NCBI RefSeq assembly: GCF_002218065.1
Contig: NZ_BDUB01000001.1
Span: forward strand, 4,807,118-4,871,117
From: Nodularia sp. NIES-3585
Lineage (GTDB): Bacteria > Cyanobacteriota > Cyanobacteriia > Cyanobacteriales > Nostocaceae
Direction of reading: 5' to 3'
DNA: 64,000 bases
The translations under genes were made by a program, and so were the position numbers. The notes below the pieces were generated by a model. The model made no database searches. It was not told the DNA's origin and saw only the letters and a list, made by a program, of their open reading frames with translations. Shown piece by piece: positions 35,551 to 44,713 of this stretch. Every line of letters starts with the position of its first letter. Position 1 is the first letter of the stretch.

Positions 35551-35850
35551 ATGAAATTAACTGCGATCAGATTCCTATCTCTCGGTGTTATCATCCTGGC
35601 ATCTGTACCAGCAATTGCTCAAAATCAAGGTAATTCCTTTTCTGGTAGAGTTCAACGAGTTTGGGAAGATGGATTTAGCTTAAACACCAGTGGTCGTTCC
35701 ATCGCAGTTGATACTTATGATATCTGTGGAGATCATACTACCCGTTATATATCTGCTGGTGATCAAGTAACCATAACCGGTGAATTTGAGGTAGGCGAAT
35801 TTGATGCCTTCTCTGTTACTAAAGCTAATGGTCAAAGTGTTTGCCAGTAG
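35551..35850 (+). CDS. Small secreted OB-fold-like protein
   Basis: A 99-residue protein with a signal peptide (MKLTAIRFLSLGVIILASVPAIAQ) and a beta-rich mature part (GRVQRVWEDGFSLNT ... GDQVTITGEFEVGEFDAF). The form recalls short periplasmic OB-fold proteins, and the two Cys residues could form a disulfide. Function is unknown. A direct repeat follows at 35880. Confidence 0.75.
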   Translation: MKLTAIRFLSLGVIILASVPAIAQNQGNSFSGRVQRVWEDGFSLNTSGRSIAVDTYDICGDHTTRYISAGDQVTITGEFEVGEFDAFSVTKANGQSVCQ

Positions 35851-35879
35851 TTGAAATTACTGTTTTCTGCTTTTCCCTA

Positions 35880-36012
35880 ATGCACTACTTTCAGATGGCC
35901 ACGCCACCACTGGACTCACAAGCCTAAAATAGTGTATTAGTTTAGAGGTAACAAACCGCCGATGATATGGACTTTGGCTAATGCAATATTTTCAGATGGC
36001 CACGCCACTACT
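35880..36012. repeat. Pair of direct repeats about 100 bp apart
   Basis: ATGCACTACTTTCAGATGG, followed by CCACGCCACCACT (35880-35911), recurs as ATGCAATATTTTCAGATGG with CCACGCCACTACT (35980-36011). The two copies of about 32 bp lie exactly 100 bp apart with a few mismatches, between convergent genes. Origin is unknown. Confidence 0.6.
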
Positions 36013-36032
36013 AATTTTGGATAAAACAATAG

Positions 36033-36060
36033 AACCTCCCGAATTTAATTGGGGAGGTTT
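36033..36060. terminator. Bidirectional intrinsic terminator between convergent genes
   Basis: AACCTCCC (36033-36040) pairs with GGGAGGTT (36052-36059) and runs into a T tract on the plus strand and TTCTATTGTTTT on the minus strand. It can end the rpe transcript. Confidence 0.75.
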
Positions 36061-36089
36061 TCAACGCACTTATTTAGCTAGCGAAATAG

Positions 36090-36797
36090 TTAAACCTTTG
36101 CGAATTCTTGTGCAGGACGCTTACTGTTACGAATAGATGACACAGCTTCAGCGTAATCTGGGGCTTTAAATACAGCTGAACCAGCAACAATTGCATTAGC
36201 ACCAGCTTCCAAAACCTGCCAAGTATTATTAGCTTTGAGTCCCCCATCAACTTCAATCCAGGGGTCTAAACCACGTTCATCACACATTTGGCGCAATTGA
36301 CGGATTTTTGGCAATACACCGGGGATAAAGCTTTGACCGCCGAAACCGGGGTTAACGCTCATAATTAGGATTAAATCGCACAATTCTAAAACGTGTTCAA
36401 TTAGCACCAAAGGAGTACCGGGGTTAAGGACAACGCCGGCTTGCTTTCCCAGTTCCTTGATTTGTCCTAATGTCCGGTGCAGGTGGGGCGAAGCATTATG
36501 CTCGCAATGTACCGAAATAATATCAGCACCCGCCTTGGCAAAATCTTCTACATACTTTTCTGGTTCCACAATCATCAAGTGGACATCCAATGGTTTGGTT
36601 GTCACTGGGCGAATCGCCTCCACAACCAGAGGACCGATTGTAATGTTAGGTACGAAGCGACCGTCCATTACATCAACATGAATCCAATCTGCTCCGGCGG
36701 CATCTACAGCCCGAATTTCGTCGCCCAGACGACTAAAATCGGCTGATAAGATAGATGGAGAGATCACAATGGGCTTTTGAGATGGTTTTTGGGTCAT
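36090..36797 (-). CDS. rpe: Ribulose-phosphate 3-epimerase
   Basis: A 235-residue TIM-barrel enzyme that interconverts ribulose-5-phosphate and xylulose-5-phosphate in the Calvin and pentose phosphate cycles. Catalytic and metal residues are in [38 protein letters not shown], and the phosphate-binding EVDGGLK and AGSAVF. Full length and intact. Confidence 0.97.
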   Translation of the reverse strand: MTQKPSQKPIVISPSILSADFSRLGDEIRAVDAAGADWIHVDVMDGRFVPNITIGPLVVEAIRPVTTKPLDVHLMIVEPEKYVEDFAKAGADIISVHCEHNASPHLHRTLGQIKELGKQAGVVLNPGTPLVLIEHVLELCDLILIMSVNPGFGGQSFIPGVLPKIRQLRQMCDERGLDPWIEVDGGLKANNTWQVLEAGANAIVAGSAVFKAPDYAEAVSSIRNSKRPAQEFAKV

Positions 36798-36975
36798 GGT
36801 TAGTGGGTTTTAAAGCGTTCTCGTCTGTAGGCATTGTAACAAAATATTGAGCCAATCCTGACAATTTTGATCCCGCCCTGTTAAGACTGCGAAAGAAATA
36901 CTCCTGAACAGGGAAGCAAAAAAAATTATCTTGATAAACAATAACTAATAACAACTAATTATTAACAACTAAACA

Positions 36976-38568
36976 ATGGGCAAAAAACTAAGCTGGATAG
37001 TTTGGGGGTTCAGTGCTTCTTGTTTAAGTGCGCCTGTATTGGCTTCAGCTTTACAAAGTCCCTTAAGCACGAATGGCATTGATGCTCTGAGATTACACCA
37101 ACCTCCTTATAATTTACTGGGGCGGAAAATTGCTATTGGTCAGGTAGAAATCGGTCGTCCGGGAATGTTTGGCTGGGATAAGGCTGTGTCTCGAAATCCT
37201 GCTATATCTTTAGCAGGAGTGTTTTTGCGCGATGGTCCAGCTAAATCTAATACTGGTGTTGATGCTCACGCCTACAATGTTGCTGGTGTGATGGTTAGTC
37301 GAGACAAGGCTATGCCCGGAGTTGCCCCCAAGGCGCGATTGTATTCGTCTGCGGTGGGTTCTACAAGAAATATGGGACAGCCAGAAGAGTGTTTGACGGC
37401 ACAACACATAGCCTTACAAAATGGTAATGATGTCCGTGCTATTAATTTCAGCTTTGGCGAACCTCTGAGTCGTGATCCACGTCCTGATGCTGTTTTAGAT
37501 GGTAATGCTTTACTAACTTTATGTCTTGACTGGTCTAGTCGCGTTCATGATGTTTTGTATGCGATCGCGGGTAACCAAGGCAGAGGAGGTATTCCGATTC
37601 CCACAGATAATTATAATGGACTCAACGTTGCTTTTTCATCTCCCAGAAGAGGTATTTTTAATAAAGTTGACGTTTCCAATCTGGCGGCTACTAACAAGGG
37701 CGCTACGGCTCGGTTAGCTGGTAAGGAGTTTAATATTGATGGTCGTCCTTCTATCGGTTTAGTGGCACCAGGCAGTAATATTCCGATGCTCAATCCCGAT
37801 GGTAAGTTGAATAAGGTCACAGGTACAAGTTTTGCGGCTCCTCAAGTTACGGCGACTGTTGCCTTGCTGCAAGAATTTGCTGACCGACAACTACATAATA
37901 AACAACGCAATTGGAGTGTTGATGCTCGTCGTCATCAAGTGATGAAAGCTGTATTGTTAAATTCAGCAGATAAGCTCAAAGATAGTGGTGATGGCCTGCG
38001 TCTGGGAATGTCTCGGACACTCATTGATAAACAAAATCGAAACTGGTTGAAATCTGAAGCTTATGAAGACCCCCAAATTCCTTTGGATGTTCAAATGGGA
38101 ACGGGACATTTAAATACTTTTCGGGCTTATCAGCAATTTAGCTCTGGTCAATGGCAACCATCCAGCACAGTACCTGCTGTTGGCTGGAATTATGGCACGG
38201 TGGATGTGGGATCTACTGTGGATTATGCTTTAGATAAACCTTTACAACAGGACAGTTTTGTGAGTATTACTCTGAGTTGGAATCGGTTAGTAGAGTTAAA
38301 TGATACCAATGAAAATCGGCAATATGATGTGAGTGAAACTTTTAGCGATCGCGGCTTGAATAACCTCGATTTATACTTAATCAAAGCAGATGCTCAAAAT
38401 TCAGATGCTGGTGTTGTTTGCTCTTCAGTTAGTAAAATTGACAGCGTAGAACATATATTCTGCCCCGTTCCTGCTACTGGCAATTATAAAATCCGTGTCC
38501 AGTTCCGCCAACAAGTCAACGAAGCTACTCAACCCTATGGTTTAGCTTGGTGGAGTGTTGCTCATTAA
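36976..38568 (+). CDS. Secreted subtilisin-like serine protease (S8 family), variant active site
   Basis: A 530-residue protein with a signal peptide (about 1-25). Catalytic His98 lies in DAHAYNVAGVM, the oxyanion Asn in IAGNQG, and the catalytic Ser285 in GTSFAAPQ. Where subtilases have the catalytic Asp (D-x-G), this protein has Glu58 in VEIGRPG. The C-terminal 130 residues form a beta-rich pre-peptidase-like region. Activity is plausible but unproven because of the Asp-to-Glu change. It is divergent from rpe. Confidence 0.85.
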   Translation: MGKKLSWIVWGFSASCLSAPVLASALQSPLSTNGIDALRLHQPPYNLLGRKIAIGQVEIGRPGMFGWDKAVSRNPAISLAGVFLRDGPAKSNTGVDAHAYNVAGVMVSRDKAMPGVAPKARLYSSAVGSTRNMGQPEECLTAQHIALQNGNDVRAINFSFGEPLSRDPRPDAVLDGNALLTLCLDWSSRVHDVLYAIAGNQGRGGIPIPTDNYNGLNVAFSSPRRGIFNKVDVSNLAATNKGATARLAGKEFNIDGRPSIGLVAPGSNIPMLNPDGKLNKVTGTSFAAPQVTATVALLQEFADRQLHNKQRNWSVDARRHQVMKAVLLNSADKLKDSGDGLRLGMSRTLIDKQNRNWLKSEAYEDPQIPLDVQMGTGHLNTFRAYQQFSSGQWQPSSTVPAVGWNYGTVDVGSTVDYALDKPLQQDSFVSITLSWNRLVELNDTNENRQYDVSETFSDRGLNNLDLYLIKADAQNSDAGVVCSSVSKIDSVEHIFCPVPATGNYKIRVQFRQQVNEATQPYGLAWWSVAH

Positions 38569-38594
38569 AACGGGATTTATGTCATTAGTAGATG

Positions 38595-38800
38595 ACCAAA
38601 AGAATGGGATACAAGCCCCGTCACTTCGACAGGCTCAGTGCATCGCCTTCGAGGACGGCTTTATGGTAAAATTTAAGTATAGTCGCCATAGGGCATTGGG
38701 AGACTTTAAACGGACATGGAGGGATGGTAAGACCACTTGTGGCGCAACCCAGCGAAGTGTCAAGGAATCCTCGCTCCTTTAGGACGAAGAGGTATGTCAA
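38595..38800 (+). mobile_element. Likely non-autonomous IS200/IS605 remnant
   Basis: The stretch ends in a hairpin, CCTCGCTCC, TTTA, GGACGAAGAGG, followed by TATGTCAA (to 38800). This is the same layout as the IS200/IS605 right end at 698-727. Internal sequence contains TTTATGGTAAAATTTAAG, like the region before tnpB in such elements, but there is no transposase. The left boundary near 38595 is a guess. Confidence 0.4.
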
Positions 38801-39272
38801 TGTGGGATGGGATTCTAGCTAGCCGATAACCAGATAAAAAGACTAGCGTTTTAATGGCTACTAAGCATAGTGCATTATTTATCACTAAGGTTAGTTCATA
38901 AACTGTCATGAATAAAATCGAACATTTTATTCTAGAAGAGCTACTATTAATATAGTGCAAGGAGTGGTACCACTTCACACAATGTTTGTTACAAGTAATT
39001 CTGGCAATGCTTCTCTTAAAGCAATCTTGCCGTTTTCAAATGTGGCATCAAACAAGTGAAATGGTATATACTTTTACAAAAAAGTACTTGAGTAAGCAAA
39101 ATTCTCAAGTGCTTTTTTGTGTATAAAAAATAAATGAAAAATATTAGTTGTTGTTTGTAGGTTGCTTTGGTATCCAGTGTTTCAACGCAAACCCAGTCTT
39201 GCTAAAAACTAACCCTTTTTTGGTAAAGTTGAGCCGACAGCAAACAAATATATTCAGATTAACTAAAAAAGC
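38801..39272. other. Gene-less stretch before tmk
   Basis: No supported gene. The only clear structure is the hairpin at 39078-39118. Confidence 0.5.
39078..39118. terminator. Bidirectional terminator-like hairpin
   Basis: AAAAAAGTACTTGAG pairs with CTCAAGTGCTTTTTT across an 11-base loop; one pair is G-T. Both sides have A or T tracts. No gene immediately upstream obviously needs it, so it could end an unrecognised small transcript. Confidence 0.55.
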
Positions 39273-39902
39273 ATGGGTGGTAAATTAATTGTATTTGAAG
39301 GGGTGGAAGGCTGCGGCAAAACTAGCCAAATGCAGCTTTGTTGCCAATGGTTGCAAAATTTAGGTGTATCCGTGGTGATGACGCGTGAACCAGGGGGAAC
39401 AGAGTTAGGCTTACATTTACGCCGTCTTTTACTAGATAAAGTCGAGAATGAACCAATTGCTGAGGTGACAGAATTATTATTATATGCTGCTGATCGGTCA
39501 CAACACGTGGAACAAGAACTTAAACCAAATTTAGCAGCGGGAAAATATATATTGTGCGATCGCTACACTGATTCTACCACTGCCTACCAAGGTTATGGTC
39601 GGGGTTTGAACATGAACTTAATCAATCAACTCAACGATATTGCTACGGCTGGGTTAGAAAGTGACTTAACTATTTGGCTAGATGTGGATGTGGAAGTGGG
39701 ACTAGCCCGTAAAAAAGGCGATGGAGTCGGATTTGACCGCATTGAGCAAGAGACAATCGCTTTTCATCGGCGTGTTCAGCAAGGATACGCAGAGTTAGCC
39801 GCATCTTATCCATCTCGAATTGTACGAGTAGATGGTAGTTTAAGTCAAGTAGCAGTGCAAGAAGTGATTCAGGGAATTTTGCGGGAAAAGTTGGAATTAT
39901 GA
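39273..39902 (+). CDS. tmk: Thymidylate kinase
   Basis: A 209-residue kinase that phosphorylates dTMP to dTDP. P-loop FEGVEGCGKTSQ, the DRx motif in LCDRYTDSTTAYQGYGRG, and TREPGG are all present. Full length. It faces dacB tail to tail, 53 bases apart. Confidence 0.97.
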   Translation: MGGKLIVFEGVEGCGKTSQMQLCCQWLQNLGVSVVMTREPGGTELGLHLRRLLLDKVENEPIAEVTELLLYAADRSQHVEQELKPNLAAGKYILCDRYTDSTTAYQGYGRGLNMNLINQLNDIATAGLESDLTIWLDVDVEVGLARKKGDGVGFDRIEQETIAFHRRVQQGYAELAASYPSRIVRVDGSLSQVAVQEVIQGILREKLEL

Positions 39903-39955
39903 GTTGATATCACGCACCAGGCGCACCAGGCGCAGATAAGAAGAGGTGAGGAGAT

Positions 39956-41422
39956 TTAACAACGCTGTAACTGTGTTAATAAGACGACAATTTCATCCAT
40001 TGATTGGCGGACAACGCTAGCGGGTTGTTCAGAATGATTGACAATTATACTAAAAGCTAAAGGCTGATAGTTAGGCGCATTCACATATCCTGAGAGGGAA
40101 ACTACACCTGTCATTGTGCCTGTTTTTGCTTGGACAATTCCTACAGCGGGAGTATCACGCAAGCGATTTCTTAAAGTTCCGCTAATACCTGCAACAGGTA
40201 GAGATGAACGAAAAAGTTCTGCTTGTGGTGATTTTGACATCGCCTGTAAAGTTTGTACTAAAGCTTGGGGACTAATTAAGTTTTTGCGCGATAAGCCAGA
40301 ACCATCTACTAATATGTAACTTGTGGGATCTACTCCTAATTTAGTTAATGTAGTCTTGACAACTTCTAAACCTACATCTGCGGTAGTTTGATTATTGTCT
40401 ACTGGTTGTTTAGCTAAAGCCCTCAGTAACGCTTCTGCATACAAATTATTACTATTAATATTTGTCTCTATTAACAACTCAGATAACGGCGGTGATTCAA
40501 TTGCTGCTAGTTCTTGTTCGTTTTTCCCACTAGTACCGTATGACATCTGTCTCACAGAAATTCCTGATTTCACCAAAGTCTGGCGGAAGTGACGCAAGAA
40601 ATTTTGCACGGGATCAAAAACCGCGATCGCTCTCATAGTAGAGTTAGAATTTACAGCCATCTGTCCTTGAATTCGTAACACAGGCCCTTTTAAGCCCCGG
40701 CTAACTGCAACAAACCCAGATTCATCTTTTTGCGTAGTGACAGAATTATTTTCTACTAGCCACTGATATGCTTCCACGGGTTCATTCCATTTGAGTTGTA
40801 ATGGTCTTCCTATGGTTTGGGGCGAAACCGTAAATAGAGAAGCATTTTCATTGACAATTAAACTGTTAACTGGTGCGCCATAATAAGCGGCTAAGTCTTC
40901 CCATTCCCAACTCGGATGAACAATATCGCCTTGAAAATAACTATCGTCAGCAATCAACTGGTTAATTTGCGTAATTCCTTGTTGCTGTAATTGCTCGGCT
41001 AATTCTTGCAGTTGTGGTACTTTTAAACTGGGGTCTCCCCTACCGACTACACGCAAAATACCATCGCCATCTTGATAAACAGAAGTACGAATGCGAAAAT
41101 CTGCACCCAATTCTTGTAAAGCTGCGGCTGTTGTTAGTAATTTGGTATTAGAAGCTGGATTAAAGTATTTTTCAGCATCGCGACTATAAAGAGTTTGTTC
41201 ATCAGCGAGATTTTTTACTAAAATCCCCCAGCGGACTCGACTAAATTCAGGTCTGTTTGTGATGGTGTCAACTGCTGGCTTAAGTTGGGCGGGACAAATT
41301 GTTTTTGTGGTGGTTGTCGGTGCGACTGGTGTTTGTATTTGTGCTTTGGCTGTTTGTTGGGTGACAGCAATTTGGGTACTCAGAAATAGCAACAGCAAGC
41401 CAAGGGTGATTTTTTTAGACAT
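39956..41422 (-). CDS. dacB: D-alanyl-D-alanine carboxypeptidase/endopeptidase (PBP4 type)
   Basis: A 488-residue class C penicillin-binding protein of the S13 family that trims peptidoglycan peptides. The three active-site motifs are SxxK (PASNTKLLTTAAAL), SxN (SNNLYAEALL) and KTG (VQAKTGTMTG). The start at 41422 gives a signal peptide (KKITLGLLLLFLSTQIAVT). The extension to 41521 is not protein-like. It lies downstream of ilvB with a strong terminator between. Confidence 0.94.
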   Translation of the reverse strand: MSKKITLGLLLLFLSTQIAVTQQTAKAQIQTPVAPTTTTKTICPAQLKPAVDTITNRPEFSRVRWGILVKNLADEQTLYSRDAEKYFNPASNTKLLTTAAALQELGADFRIRTSVYQDGDGILRVVGRGDPSLKVPQLQELAEQLQQQGITQINQLIADDSYFQGDIVHPSWEWEDLAAYYGAPVNSLIVNENASLFTVSPQTIGRPLQLKWNEPVEAYQWLVENNSVTTQKDESGFVAVSRGLKGPVLRIQGQMAVNSNSTMRAIAVFDPVQNFLRHFRQTLVKSGISVRQMSYGTSGKNEQELAAIESPPLSELLIETNINSNNLYAEALLRALAKQPVDNNQTTADVGLEVVKTTLTKLGVDPTSYILVDGSGLSRKNLISPQALVQTLQAMSKSPQAELFRSSLPVAGISGTLRNRLRDTPAVGIVQAKTGTMTGVVSLSGYVNAPNYQPLAFSIIVNHSEQPASVVRQSMDEIVVLLTQLQRC

Positions 41423-41524
41423 TAATATAATTCGTAATTCGTAGTGCGTAATTTTTTTCTGTGACAAAAAAGCCAAGGATTTGTTCCTATGCTGACATAT
41501 TCGACTTATAGTAATAACCAAAAT

Positions 41525-41553
41525 ATCCCCGATTTATTGTAGAAATCGGGGAT
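41525..41553 (-). terminator. Intrinsic terminator after ilvB
   Basis: A perfect 11-bp stem, ATCCCCGATTT with AAATCGGGGAT, and a 7-base loop lie 35 bases after the ilvB stop, followed on the minus strand by ATTTTGG. It separates ilvB from dacB. Confidence 0.75.
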
Positions 41554-41587
41554 CTGAACCTCTGCTAAATTATTTCTGGGAAATCCC

Positions 41588-43492
41588 CTATAACTTAGTT
41601 CCACACTCAGAACAAAAGTTATGGATAGGAGAATTTTTTGTCCCACAATGGCTACAAGAAACTGGTTCGACTACGGCTTTTGGTGGCTGTATCGGCAAGC
41701 CAATCATTTGAGCGTTGCTTTTGCCTGGGGCTACCATTGGGTAACAGTTTTCGTCTCTGGTGACTCGGATATCAACCACAACTGGGCCATTATGTGCTAG
41801 CATTTCGGCGATCGCACCTTCTAATTCTTCACGAGTCCGAACTACCATACCCTTAATACCGTAGGCTTTTGTCAAATGCTCAATGTCTGGCATCCCTACT
41901 TCCATATTGGAGGATGAGTAACGCTGACCATAAAAGGCTTGTTGCCATTGGCGCACCATCCCCTGCCAGCCATTATTCATAATTACAGTCTTGACATTTA
42001 TGCCATACTGTGCAAGGGTTCCCAATTCTTGCAGACACATCTGGAAACTAGCATCACCACTGATACAAATAACTTCTTCATCAGGGAAAGCTACTTTTGC
42101 ACCCATAGCCGCCGGGACACCAAAACCCATCGTTCCCAAACCAGCACTAGAAATCCAGCGTCTGGGACCATTCTTCAGGAATTGCGCTGCCCACATTTGA
42201 TGTTGACCCACGTCTGTAGTATAAAAGGCATGGGGGGCTTGGCGACCAACTTCTACAATTACCTCTTGGGGTGAAATGCTGTCAGCATAGTGAGGCACTT
42301 CTAGGGGGTAATCTTGCCGCCAACGGTTAATTAAAGTCAACCACTCTTGATTTTTGTGTGGGATGTTCTTAATCCCTGTTTCCTGACAGCGACGCAACAA
42401 GTCAACTAAAACCTGACGCACATCGCCCACAATTGGGACTTCAGGAACTCTATTTTTACCGACTTCTGCGGGGTCGATGTCGATGTGAATTACTTTAGCA
42501 TGGGAAGCGAATTCATCTAATTTACCAGTTACGCGATCGTCAAATCTAGCCCCAACGCAGATTAATAAGTCGCAATCTGTCACCGCAAAGTTAGCGTAAG
42601 CTGTACCGTGCATTCCCAACATTCCCACAGACAAGGGATGATGTTCATCGAATGCACCGATACCCATTAAGGTTGTGGTGACGGGGATATTAAATAATTC
42701 TGCAAGTTCTTTAATTTCTGCGTGTGCGTTAGAAGCGATCGCCCCACCACCGACATACAATAAAGGACGCTGGCTGTTACGAATTAACTTAATTGCAGCG
42801 TTTATCTGCCGAGGATTTCCCTTAACAGTGGGACGATAGCCCCTTAATTTCACAGTTCCCGGTGCAACGGGTACATAGTCACATTCTTCTAAAGCCACAT
42901 CTTTAGGCACATCAATTAAAACTGGCCCTGGTCGTCCAGTGCTGGCGATGTGGAAAGCTTCAGCCACAATTCGCGCCATGTCTTTGGGGTCGCGCACTAC
43001 ATAAGAGTGTTTGACTATTGGTAGGGTAATTCCGTAAATATCCGTTTCTTGAAAGGCATCTGTACCAATAGATGCCCGTGGTACTTGTCCTGTCACCACA
43101 ATCATGGGGATGGAGTCCATGTAGGCTGTAGCGATGCCTGTGACTAAATTAGTTGCCCCAGGGCCAGAAGTACCAAAGCATACTCCTACCTTGCCAGTAG
43201 CACGGGCATAGCCATCGGCGGCGTGAGCAGCGCCTTGTTCGTGCCGGACTAAAATGTGTTTAATAGCACCAGTTGCTTCTACTTTGTATAGGTCATCATA
43301 AATTGGCAGGATAGCCCCACCAGGATAACCAAAAATATATTCCACTTCATGGCGTACAAGACTGTCAAGCAGAGCAAAACCACCAGTTTCACGCTTGGGC
43401 GCGACGACTGGCGATTGAGTCACACCAGACTGATTGTGATTTCCTGTTTGTGGGGGATTAGTTAAGGATGGCAAGCGCACGGTCACGGTCAA
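41588..43492 (-). CDS. ilvB: Acetolactate synthase large subunit with C-terminal zinc ribbon
   Basis: A 634-residue ThDP enzyme that makes acetolactate for branched-chain amino acids. The catalytic Glu is in [19 protein letters not shown]. The ThDP motif starts [14 protein letters not shown], and the FAD-binding region is present. The family core ends near residue 600, but here a tail of about 25 residues adds CSHCG ... CSECG, a four-cysteine zinc ribbon. The tail is in frame and is the true C-terminus. The regulatory small subunit is not nearby. Confidence 0.95.
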   Translation of the reverse strand: MTVTVRLPSLTNPPQTGNHNQSGVTQSPVVAPKRETGGFALLDSLVRHEVEYIFGYPGGAILPIYDDLYKVEATGAIKHILVRHEQGAAHAADGYARATGKVGVCFGTSGPGATNLVTGIATAYMDSIPMIVVTGQVPRASIGTDAFQETDIYGITLPIVKHSYVVRDPKDMARIVAEAFHIASTGRPGPVLIDVPKDVALEECDYVPVAPGTVKLRGYRPTVKGNPRQINAAIKLIRNSQRPLLYVGGGAIASNAHAEIKELAELFNIPVTTTLMGIGAFDEHHPLSVGMLGMHGTAYANFAVTDCDLLICVGARFDDRVTGKLDEFASHAKVIHIDIDPAEVGKNRVPEVPIVGDVRQVLVDLLRRCQETGIKNIPHKNQEWLTLINRWRQDYPLEVPHYADSISPQEVIVEVGRQAPHAFYTTDVGQHQMWAAQFLKNGPRRWISSAGLGTMGFGVPAAMGAKVAFPDEEVICISGDASFQMCLQELGTLAQYGINVKTVIMNNGWQGMVRQWQQAFYGQRYSSSNMEVGMPDIEHLTKAYGIKGMVVRTREELEGAIAEMLAHNGPVVVDIRVTRDENCYPMVAPGKSNAQMIGLPIQPPKAVVEPVSCSHCGTKNSPIHNFCSECGTKL

Positions 43493-44713
43493 ACCTCAGA
43501 CGATAGCTAAGTTAACGCGTCAATTCTGTATTTAGTATTCCATTTTAATGGAAAAACTGAATTTAATTCCGCTATTAAAATATAAAATTTGACATAAATC
43601 AAGAATTGCTGTGACTTCGGAATGCAATTGCCTAGGAAAACCAACTTAAGCCCAATCTCAATAACCCAACCTAAGTAAGTCATAGTAAATAATTAAAGGT
43701 TTGTAGTCAGGACTTTAGTCCTGAATTAAGGGCTGAGAGCAATTACTACGAGCTAAATTACCATATTTTTCCCCAGGTTAATTATCAATAGCTGAAAACT
43801 AATGACAATAGCTAAGGAAGAAACCAGGGCTTGAGAAAACGTTCAAATCCCCTTTTTTACATCCCGTGAAAAGTCAGATCCATTACCCGGATCTTTCTGA
43901 ATATTTGCGAAAGCGATCGCTGGAGGCGGGGCTTTGCCCATCGCTCACGAAATCCCAAAGCCTTAAACCTACGTTTGCCCTTCTCACAATACTGTTTTTT
44001 TTACTTGCCTATTGTCATTAGTTTTCAGCTATTGATAATTAACCTGGGGAAAAAGTAACGTATTTCCTTTGTTTGAGGACTTACGGTGAAAATTCAAATG
44101 CTGGACTGGTTTTCTAGCCAACGAATCCCACATACATCACGTAATTGCGTTGCTCCTTTCTCAAGCTAGGGACTTGCAAACTTAAGGACTTTTTGTGGTA
44201 GATTAATTAATATCAATAAATGTATTACGTCAACAAAAAATTAGTTATGTCCATTGATTTGAATAAATCCTCTTATGTTGCAATATCTTCGCCAATTTAC
44301 GCGGGTGATCTGATGATGCTTTAACCATGAACTCTCATTTGTTTAAGGCTTGGCAAAAACAATAAGTCCTAAAAATTCCTTCAAGGTTTACCACCACGGT
44401 TTTTAACGTATTAATCATAGTACAAGGGTTTGAAATAACAAACTACTAGGAAGCAAAATGCCTATTTAGGTGTAGTTTCGCCTGTTTTGCTAAATTTTTC
44501 TTAGCCTCTTATTTTGCCAAATGTATTGGCTGAATAATCTCAGTAATTTACACATATTTATTTGGTATGACGATTAAAACTTTATGTTTTATCAGTAAAT
44601 ATACTAAAAAATACAGTTAAACTAGATTACCAACTTTTAGCAAATCACAAAATCGCGTTTGTTTAATTAAAAATAAGAGTATTTATGTTAGCAATACAAA
44701 GGTATCTAGTTTT
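43493..44713. other. Long gene-less stretch with a MITE-like element
   Basis: No protein gene is supported in about 1.2 kb. Contents: a small palindrome, CAGGACTTTAGTCCTG, at about 43709-43724; the 289-bp inverted-repeat element at 43766-44054; then A/T-rich DNA that must hold the promoter of the WD40 gene. Confidence 0.6.
43766..44054. repeat. MITE-like element with 46-bp perfect inverted repeats
   Basis: The left repeat (43766-43811) begins TTTTTCCCCAGGTTAATT and ends CTAATGACAATAG. The right repeat (44009-44054) is its exact reverse complement. The 197-bp core has no reading frame and includes AGATCC...GGATCT and a HIP1-containing patch. It could be a non-autonomous transposon or a deleted IS. 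No clear target duplication could be assigned. Confidence 0.8.

Noticed and set aside
38555-38782. A 75-residue frame after the subtilase
   Set aside because: It overlaps the IS605-like remnant and has no protein-like pattern.
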